Shown piece by piece: positions 57,464-64,000 of a stretch of 64,000 bases of DNA. The position numbers and the translations under genes were made by a program. The stretch lies in assembly GCF_016808335.1 (NCBI RefSeq), contig NC_053149.1:56721922-56785921 (forward strand), in the 5' to 3' direction. The notes under the pieces are model-generated. The model was not told the DNA's origin. It saw only the letters and a program-made list of their open reading frames with translations, and searched no databases. Origin of the DNA: Panicum virgatum. Taxonomy: Eukaryota; Streptophyta; Magnoliopsida; Poales; Poaceae. How positions within the stretch are numbered: the first letter of the stretch is position 1; every line of letters begins with the position of its first letter.

Positions 57464-57969
57464 TGTTAAATACACTAGATCGACTAGAACGTAGATCGAA
57501 CCGGAAAACTCACTTTCTATCAGAGGAAAACATTGCTCATTGCCTATGCCACCTACATGGCGCGTCACCGTCTTGGTATGCAGAGGTGGCCGAGACGGCT
57601 TGGTGGTGTTTGTCGCCGCGGGATGCCGGAGTTGTGGAGACAGTGGTGGCGGTGACGGTCGGTGTAGAGGATGACGGCGGCGCCGTGACGCAGGGGCGTG
57701 GTGCAGTGATGCTCAGGTGGGGACGGTGAGCCGGTGGCGCTTCCCGTCGCTCTCAGCCCTCTCTGTTGATCGGTCTAGGGTTTGATGTGGTGAACAGTGG
57801 CGGCAACGGTGAATCTCATTCCCTGTGTCGCTGGTCCCCACCTCTTTCTTATGGGGCTGCGCGAAAAGGGCCCACCAGCCTCTTCTTGGGCTGGACGCCC
57901 TCGATCAGGGCGCGAGTCAAGGGCACAGACATGGCCGTTGGGTCAAGTCTGGTGGAGATCAACCTAACA
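57464..57969 (-). repeat. Right LTR (5' LTR in element sense)
   Basis: Pairs with 52487-52973. Its TATA position reads CATAAGAAAGAGG (minus), so the promoter looks damaged. It has an extra CGCGAGTCAAGGGCACAGAC-like stretch near 57910 absent from the left LTR. Confidence 0.88.
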
Positions 57970-58073
57970 TCTTCTTCATTGGTCCTGAAGAGGAATATAA
58001 AGAGTAATTTAATATCTTTTTCTAGTCCATGCATATTCATCTGTTTTTCTGCGGTCCTGTGTAGATGCTTAAA

Positions 58074-58303
58074 TTTTACACCCAAAAACTTCACATCGAA
58101 TGTTTGAATACATGCATGGAGTACTAAATCGCGAGACGAATCTAATGAGCCTACTCAAATCCATGATTTGAGTAGGCTAATTAGATTCGTCTCGCGATTT
58201 ATAACCCATCTATGCAAAAAAAATTTGTAAATAAACTTCATTTAGTATTTCTAAATAGCAAGGTTCCATTTAAAAAAAATTAGGAGTGGATCTAAACACG
58301 GCC
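58074..58303. mobile_element. MITE containing a 75-bp near-perfect hairpin
   Basis: Contains CATCGAATGTTTGAATACAT and ends GGATCTAAACACGGCC, as others of the GGCCGTGTTTAGAT group; the left terminus is worn. 58126-58200 is an inverted repeat of 35-bp arms with one mismatch. Confidence 0.78.
58126..58200. repeat. Inverted repeat, 35-bp arms, 5-bp loop
   Basis: Left arm AAATCGCGAGACGAATCTAA.. and right arm ..TTAGATTCGTCTCGCGATTT pair with one mismatch (C/A) around CCATG. A transcript would fold into a long hairpin. Confidence 0.92.
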
Positions 58304-58704
58304 TGCATCGCCATTTACAGCGGCGCCCGCCAGGCAAAAGCTGCCAGCGAGCATGGAGCCAACAAGGCCGGCGCCGAAGAAGACACATTCTATCTCGTTT
58401 GATTCCACGCACTCCTGTGCGTATCACGTCACCTTGTGCATTCAAGAAAACTTCTGTTTAGCTACGATTTATTCTGTCCTTTTGCTAACATGAACTGCTA
58501 CCTAACTACCACCTTGCAGTCTCGGACGACAACCGCGCTACCTACCCTAAGATGGAAGTGAAAGGAACAGTACAGACAAAAACACCTTCTGGTTTCTACA
58601 GCATCCAGAGCACCAAAACCCCTACAACGCCAACCACATAGCCGATGATTACATCGTCGACCGAGCGTGGCGCGCCGGCCGTAGGCGGCGGTGCCCCCAG
58701 CGTG

Positions 58705-59369
58705 CTAGCTAGTGAGCGACGTGCCCTCATGGTCGGAGTTGTCCAGCGCGCTAATTCGCGGAGCGCCCGCGTACTCGGGCGCCGAGGCCCACAGCGGCGG
58801 GGGCGCCGCAGCGCCCGCCGGCGGGGATGCCGTCCACCGCGAAGAGCTGGGTGCTGGGGCCACTGCCACGGCCGGGCGAACAGCCATCACGATGATGTAC
58901 AGCTTTTGGGCCTTCCGGCATCGGTCCTCGTCGCTGCTGATGAAGAAGAACGGGCCCGACTGGTCGAACCGGAACATCGATCTGCCGGCGCCGCCGACGG
59001 CGTCCAGCCGCCGGACCGGGCTGCGCGTGCTGCACGTGTCGAAGTTCTGCTCGGTCACCAGCAGCACCGAGCTGACGCCTTCCTCATGCACAAACACTGC
59101 GAGCCATGCAAGAAACACGCGCGTGCCTTTAATTTCAAGCTCGACCAATTCATCATGTTACAGTCATAGAGATGGCGCGGTTACCGATGGTGTCGTTCAC
59201 CTGGAACCGGCCGGTTGCGCCCGGCCCAGTGGTTGTAGCTCTCTGTGGGGTCGAGGACCCAGCCGTCGCGGCCGCCGGCGTAGAAGACGTACGCCTCCGA
59301 CGAGGAAACCGCGGCCGCCAAGCCCACGACGGCCGCGAGCCACGCCGACCACGCCTTGGAAGCCCCCAT
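58705..59369 (-). CDS. Early nodulin-like protein (phytocyanin), exon 1 frameshifted
   Basis: Two-exon gene: exon 1 from 59369, exon 2 59096-58705. MGASKAWSAWLAAVVGLAAA with an Ala break is a secretory signal peptide; the plastocyanin-like domain follows (YVFYAGGRDGWVLDPTESYN, HWAGRNR, FDTCSTRSPV, MFRFDQSGPFFFISS, QKLYIIVMAV), then a Pro/Ala/Ser-rich tail. The blue-copper His and Met ligands are absent, as in ENODLs, which are cell-surface glycoproteins of uncertain role. Family members continue NRFQVNDTIVF; here AACCGGCCGGTTCCAG carries an extra CCGG, so the usual donor (59184) leads to a stop just after the exon 2 start. The CAG|GTGAAC donor at 59200 would instead keep frame (186 residues, FQVNDTI replaced by PVP). 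There is no hydrophobic GPI tail. Either a pseudogene, a sequencing error, or a spliced variant. TATA box at 59483-59490. Confidence 0.83.
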
Positions 59370-59482
59370 GGCCGTTCTCTTCCCTCGATCGACTGCGCCG
59401 CAAGTACAGTGCGTGGAGACAGAGGAGTGGCGCCGATCGTCGAGATGGTAATACACGGCGGCGGAGGATTGGAGCTGGTTGG

Positions 59483-59490
59483 TTATATAG
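59483..59490 (-). promoter_or_regulatory. TATA box of the nodulin-like gene
   Basis: CTATATAA on the minus strand, about 115 bases before the ATG, a normal distance for a plant core promoter. Confidence 0.6.
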
Positions 59491-59947
59491 GCAGCGTGCG
59501 AGCGCGGCGCGCGCGGAGGCGAAGAGATACGGTTGCTGACGGCGGCAGGCACAGGTGGAGGCCCCAGAGGGATGCACGGCTATGACTCTGCAGCCAGCAG
59601 CAGGAGGTCACCGCTTCGCGGGCCGAATCGAGCGATCTGCATCCCCATCCATCTTCTTCCCGTCCTTGGACAGCGCGGCGGGCACCTGCAGACGCGGGGC
59701 ACCCGAGGAAGGTAGTTTCGCTTGTACCATCTCTACATATCTGCTGGGTCCATTTTCTGGCGTGAAGAATGCAGATTACTATATTTTTCAATATGGATCG
59801 GAGTACACCTCCAAGCAAACCATACTTCTACGCATAAACCCTGTGCTTACAGTTGATGGGCCATTATAATTTGCTAAATAAAGGTCATACATGTCGCTGC
59901 AGGATTAAATTTTAAGCATGCAGAACATCTGGCGACAGAAACTAATT

Positions 59948-60158
59948 GGCACTGAAGTTTGTGAGGAGCAGTCAGAAATTTGTTGTTCGTCTTCAGACTA
60001 CACATCCTCTGTGGCAAACATGCGGTGATCAACTTGTGGCCGCTGAAACTGTTATTCTTGAAGGCATGCCGCTAGAACAATGGCTCAATGAACTGCTGAT
60101 CAGACAAACAGAATACTCAAGGGATGAAATGAAACATATAATCAAGGAGATAGTTTAA
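59948..60158 (+). other. Orphan coding-like exon of unknown origin
   Basis: Open frame of about 70 codons ending at TAA 60156-60158 with protein-like content (LVAAETVILEGMPLEQWLNE, YSRDEMKHIIKEIV) in otherwise AT-rich spacer. It looks like the last exon of an unidentified gene or a captured fragment; no matching upstream exon was found and I do not recognise the family. Confidence 0.35.
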
Positions 60159-60993
60159 ATATTTGATGTTTGCACAGTACGATTATATAAGCTATCATTC
60201 CGGAACTTGGAGTCTTTGACATTTACTACATAACCAGAATATACAACTGTTTCAGTTCAGCTCCACAAGAGTGAACTTATACAACTTTGGAAACGAGAAA
60301 GCAAAACAACCCTTCATAAACAGATTATAGAGATTCTTCCCTGCATTAGTATACATCTTGACCTCCTACCTGTATAGAGGCCATAGTTCGCCAAACTTTA
60401 ACGGCAGCATTGCACAAAAGTTTTAACCCAACTTGCAACTGTCTTTCGGAAAGACAGAGGAGGCTCTGAAAATGACAAAAGATATCTACTGAGGTCATTG
60501 GTAACCTTGCAAAATGAAATGATCAATGCAGGTTTATTTGGACCATTAGAGACAGTAGCACACGAGCTTCATATTACAGGTCAGAGATCAACATTCGGAG
60601 TGTGATTATATCTTCATGCATAACAAAGATCAACATTTGGAGTGTGATGACTCAGAGACAAATAAGAAAATTATTTTTGGAAAATTTCATCTTGACGACA
60701 CAGAGAGTAATATTACAGGTCAGAGAAAAATCTCACTGAACTATCTCTGTGTATGCTTCTCTTCACCCATTCGTTGCACAAGAGCCAGCTGTAAGCAATG
60801 CACATATTTGATATTTCACATCATCAGGTCAGTCTATCAGAAATTTAGAACCAATGTCTTGCGTGCATCTTCTCTGTTCACCAATTCGTGACCCATTAAC
60901 TCCTGAGCTGCAGTGCAGCTTCCCTTTCAATCCTCCAACACGTTTAGTTTCGTGCTAAGCCGCACAATGCTGAAATGATCAACCATAGTCTCT
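60159..60993. other. Spacer and hydrolase 3' UTR
   Basis: AT-rich. Contains a duplicated phrase AAAGATCAACATT/CAGAGATCAACATTCGGAGT near 60580 and 60630. The right part is probably the 3' UTR of the minus-strand hydrolase. Confidence 0.45.
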
Positions 60994-62127
60994 TCATGTC
61001 AAATGTTTCTCAATCCAATCGAACATCTCGTCAGCATGTAAGCTCGTCATCTCGTGGTACCCATAAGCAAGATTCAGCTCCTCCTGGATGTGGTCTGCCC
61101 ACGGAGACACCTCCTTCCAGAACCCTCTTTTCACCAATGCATCCTTCCATGGCGTAGCCCGGCCATCCTCCTTCATATACTCTTTCTCATCAATGAATCC
61201 TTCCTCCCTGAACACTTTCCAGATCCTTTCTGACAGCTCGCGGTCCACCCCAGGTATCCTCTCCGACAGCAGCGTCGGCGTCAAAGGGAGCTCAAGGCTC
61301 TCGAGCTCCTTCACCTCGACGCCATTCCGCATCAGCATCTTCGAATTCCTCTCCAACAGCGCCGCCCTCCGCGTGTCTTTCGGCATGTGGACGAACATCG
61401 TGGGCGGGTATACCGCCGGCGGCGCGCCAGCTGTCCTGCCGAACGCGCCCTCGGCGATCATAATCACGACGGCGGCGAGGCTCATCTTGGCCGCGAGCCT
61501 GGAGACGAAGTACCCGCCAGAGGAAGCGCCGAGGGCGGCCACGGGCAGGCCTTCGAGTCCGTTCTTCGCGGCCCAGGACCGGATCACCCGCTTGGCGCCG
61601 TTGACCTCCTTTCCCAGCGACCAGCACTCCCCGGCGCTAGCAACGGCCAGTACCGCGAACCGCCTCCGCAGCGCGAGGTCCGTGATGGCGACGTCCTCCG
61701 GCAGGCCAACGCACGCCGGGCAGCGCGGGGACGGCGGCCAGAAATTCTCCGGTCGGCAGCGGCAGCCGTGGGCGACGAAGAGGACCGCCCTGGCCGGCGC
61801 GGCCGCGGGGAGCTCCCAGATGGCGCGCGCGCCGTCGATGGTCTCCACCGTCGGGGAGGAGACGGGCCGTACCTCTCCGCGGGACTCGTACGAGAGGGCG
61901 GTGGTCTGGGACTGGGAGTAGAGGAACACGGCGGCAGCGGCGAGCAAGAGCAGAGCCACGGACGCGAGGGGAGTGGTCGGAATCGGAGCTAAGCGTCTCG
62001 GAGCGTGGGGAGGTGGCGACGGCTTGCTCGGCCGGTGCGAGGCAGCACTCGTCTCGCTCATCTGCTCCGCCGGCTGCTTGTTTCTCTGCAGCAGCGGGGA
62101 TGGTGAATCGGGCAGCTCGAGTGGCAT
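60994..62127 (-). CDS. Alpha/beta hydrolase-like protein, membrane-anchored
   Basis: Intronless, 377 residues from 62127 (MPLELPDSPSPLLQRN); a second in-frame ATG at 62061 (MSETSAASHRPSKPSPPP) would give 355. A Pro-rich cytosolic-type leader is followed by one hydrophobic span (ASVALLLLAAAAVFLY), suggesting a type II membrane or signal-anchor protein. The domain shows VLFVAHGCRCRPENFW (oxyanion HG region), a conserved CPxCVGLPED block, the nucleophile elbow LGASSGGYF (GxSxG with the middle Ser) and a C-terminal HADEMFDWIEKHL. This is the plant alpha/beta-hydrolase superfamily group of unknown substrate; I cannot name the reaction. Residues upstream of 62127 would be read from non-conserved DNA and then from the LTR beginning at 62312, so an earlier start is rejected. 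Confidence 0.87.
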   Translation of the reverse strand: MPLELPDSPSPLLQRNKQPAEQMSETSAASHRPSKPSPPPHAPRRLAPIPTTPLASVALLLLAAAAVFLYSQSQTTALSYESRGEVRPVSSPTVETIDGARAIWELPAAAPARAVLFVAHGCRCRPENFWPPSPRCPACVGLPEDVAITDLALRRRFAVLAVASAGECWSLGKEVNGAKRVIRSWAAKNGLEGLPVAALGASSGGYFVSRLAAKMSLAAVVIMIAEGAFGRTAGAPPAVYPPTMFVHMPKDTRRAALLERNSKMLMRNGVEVKELESLELPLTPTLLSERIPGVDRELSERIWKVFREEGFIDEKEYMKEDGRATPWKDALVKRGFWKEVSPWADHIQEELNLAYGYHEMTSLHADEMFDWIEKHLT

Positions 62128-62311
62128 GAGAATGTGGGAGATGGAGATCGGCACGAGAATGAGATCTCGACGACGGGGCAGAGAGAGGAACAAAGCCAGT
62201 TTTTTTTTTCTTCGGGGAAGCGATGAGAAAGGCCGGACTGCCGAAGCGTGGGCCGTATGTGGACTTAGCTGACCAGGCTCGGAAACAGGCCTATGCCGGT
62301 GGTAGGGTTGG

Positions 62312-62794
62312 TGATATGCCCAAGAGCCCATCATCACAATACGGTTTAAAGGCCTAAGTGGATATTAATACAAGAGGGATTAGGGTTACTAATGGGCCTA
62401 TGAGATAGAAGCCCATTAGTACGCCCTATATATATGAGGGAGGGGCTAGGGGGGCGATGACCTGAGCCGCGCCACCTCCCTAGCCGCCACCCCTCCCTCT
62501 CTCTCGGCCGCCGCCCTTGCCGTGCGTGCGGTGCTAGCACACCGACGCCCGGCGTTTCATCCCCGTACGTGTGGACTCCGTGGAGGCGCTGCTGCGACTG
62601 CTGCGCTGATCGGCTGCTGGGATCAAGTACGAGGAGCTCGGTTCGTGGGACGTGATCGACTACTTCCTCTACATCGACGCGCGACTTCTTCCGCTGCGCT
62701 GCGCATCTAGTGGTAACGATCTATGATCTTCTACTCGCAAGTATCTTGGGTTTATGCGGTAGTGATGCTAGCGTAGCCTACCCGTTTCCCTACA
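62312..62794 (+). repeat. 5' LTR of the copia-type element
   Basis: 483 bp, TG..CA ends; see element. The left flanking pentamer GTTGG is the expected duplication to look for at the other side. Confidence 0.82.
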
Positions 62795-64000
62795 GTGGTA
62801 CCAGAGCCATCTTGCGTAGTTTTTGGTCTGGATCTTTTGCATATAGGTGATATGTTGTTGTAGTAGATTGGATCTATTACTTTTGCACGGTTTGATTAGA
62901 TCAATTGGTCATAAGGGGTTAAAACTGGAGCGAGTTGATTGCGCGGCATGTGACAAAAGATTAGTTTGTGTTCTTTCTCTGTTATGCATACGACATGTCC
63001 CTACCGGCTGGAATCACCATCGGGACTAACTGTGTGCATAGTCAGCAGATTGAACCAACAGATCAAGGTCATGTGTAGATGCAGTCTTCTCAAGTGCAAA
63101 GTTTGCACGGTCAAGGTGATTGACCTAGTGAAAATTGAGGCATTATGAATGGCTCGGATTTGAGGTGATGCGATCACTCTGATGAGATTTTCATAGAGAT
63201 TCCATAGATGCGATCTGTGTAATTCCGTGAGGTTTTCAGGGCGCTGCCCTGAGACCCGCGGGGGGCGGCTCCCCCCTCGACCCCCGCCCGCTGACCGGCC
63301 AACGGGACCGCCGTTGCTTTCTCGCTGTAGCGGCTTCCCAAGCGCTACTTTGGTAGAACACGTCGTACGCCTAACTTGTTTTTGCAGGGTGTGATGTGAA
63401 TGGTATGGCCTCAATGTCATGTGATGATGTATGTGATGATTTGTGCGGCCTGCGTGTCGCAAGTTAACACAACCGGGTTGAGGTTGCACCATTATTGTAT
63501 AACGACCTGCGTGTCGACTTGTGATGTTTGAATCCTCATGTAATTATTTCACTAGCTATTAGATGTAGTAGCTTAGTATCTTTTCATGGAGGTTTCAATC
63601 ATGATGGCGATGATGATCACCACAAGACAGGACGGATGGCAATGGAGGTCACCTTGGAGCCATGGCGATGTAGCCCATTGTGATGCAAGAGGCCATACTA
63701 TTCACAATATAATATGATTATATGCCTATGATATTTATTTTCCTGTCATACTATTCTTTCATGCTTTTACATATGGTGGATGCTTTAATCATGATAGAAT
63801 AGCTTCCCTCAGAAAAGTTTGAGTTTTTGATGCCTTTTACCAATAGCTGCACCTATAAATTTTGATCGTTGTGTGGTAGGTTTACCAAAGTAGAGTACCC
63901 TCAGCTATCACTTTTGTATAGGGTGGATGTCGGACATTCACAAGCATAGTATTGGTTTACTCAGCAAAGCTATCAAAACAGTTTTGGGCTTTAAGGCATA
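62312..64000 (+). mobile_element. Copia-type LTR retrotransposon, 5' part, cut by window end
   Basis: LTR 62312-62794 starts TGATATGCCCAAGAGCCC and ends TTTCCCTACA, with CTATATATATGAGGG as TATA box (62426). The primer-binding site TGGTACCAGAGCC (62796-62808) pairs with initiator tRNA-Met. The following 1.2 kb is leader-like, without gag codons that I recognise, and includes a palindromic GC-rich run (63239-63300). The rest lies outside. Confidence 0.85.

Larger units (their letters stand above)
52487..57969 (-). mobile_element. Copia-type non-autonomous LTR retrotransposon (LARD-like), minus orientation
   Basis: 5483 bp with LTRs 52487-52973 and 57464-57969 and a 5-bp duplication TCTTC. The primer-binding site next to the right LTR reads TGGCATCAGAGCC on the minus strand (57451-57463), complementary to initiator tRNA-Met as usual for copia elements; the polypurine tract AAGGGGGAGAA (minus) adjoins the left LTR at about 52974-52984. 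So the element is transcribed leftwards. The interior (4490 bp) is AT-rich from 52990 to 56400 and GC-rich from 56400 to 57460 with no gag, integrase or reverse-transcriptase motif in any frame. Confidence 0.88.

Noticed and set aside
62128..62337. Upstream ATG extension (MMMGSW..) of the hydrolase
   Set aside because: The extension reads into the copia LTR that begins at 62312, so it cannot be the native start.

Overview
The window is nuclear DNA of a grass, most likely a panicoid relative of maize, sorghum, Setaria or Panicum. The reasons are intron-rich genes with plant splice sites, GC-rich first exons, dense small DNA transposons of grass type, and a PHD gene with two homeodomains as in maize ZmHox2a. 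The species cannot be fixed from the sequence alone. No rRNA, tRNA, CRISPR or bacterial feature was seen.

Genes, left to right: (1) the last two exons of mitochondrial dihydroorotase (+, 27-596); (2) a single-exon PPR protein (-, 1133-2293); (3) a ten-exon chloroplast-type S4 RNA-binding protein (+, 2867-6639), divergent from the PPR gene; (4) a VQ-motif protein (-, 18185-18886); (5) dynamin-related protein DRP5A, eight exons (-, 34980-38998); (6) a ZmHox2a/HAT3.1-like PHD protein with two homeodomains, twelve coding exons (-, 39767-46685); (7) an early nodulin-like phytocyanin with a 4-bp frameshifting insertion (-, 58705-59369); (8) a membrane-anchored alpha/beta hydrolase-like protein (-, 60994-62127). 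From memory, the S4 and DRP5A orthologues are near neighbours in Arabidopsis (At1g53120, At1g53140), so this may be an old syntenic block now stretched by transposons.

Between the genes lies a mosaic of mobile DNA. 7945-9027 is a solo LTR. 11252-12411 and 20107-22525 are Mutator-like elements with 9-bp target duplications; the second carries a captured protein phosphatase 2C fragment. 22794-23589 is a small Helitron. 24651-26047 is a GC-rich element with long terminal inverted repeats. 28995-33393 is a complete but non-coding LTR retrotransposon that holds thirteen 52-bp tandem repeats and sits inside a MITE. 48528-49026 is a small CACTA element. 52487-57969 is a non-coding copia-type element with matching LTRs and target duplication. 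At 62312 another copia-type element starts and runs off the window. About seventeen Tourist/PIF-like or related MITEs and one Stowaway are scattered through the spacers.

The genes do not form a pathway; they are ordinary, independently transcribed plant genes. The most notable observations are the duplicated homeodomain module and an exon-intron-boundary duplication in the PHD gene, the phytocyanin frameshift that an upstream splice donor could bypass, the PP2C-carrying MULE, and the 52-bp array that is open in all frames.
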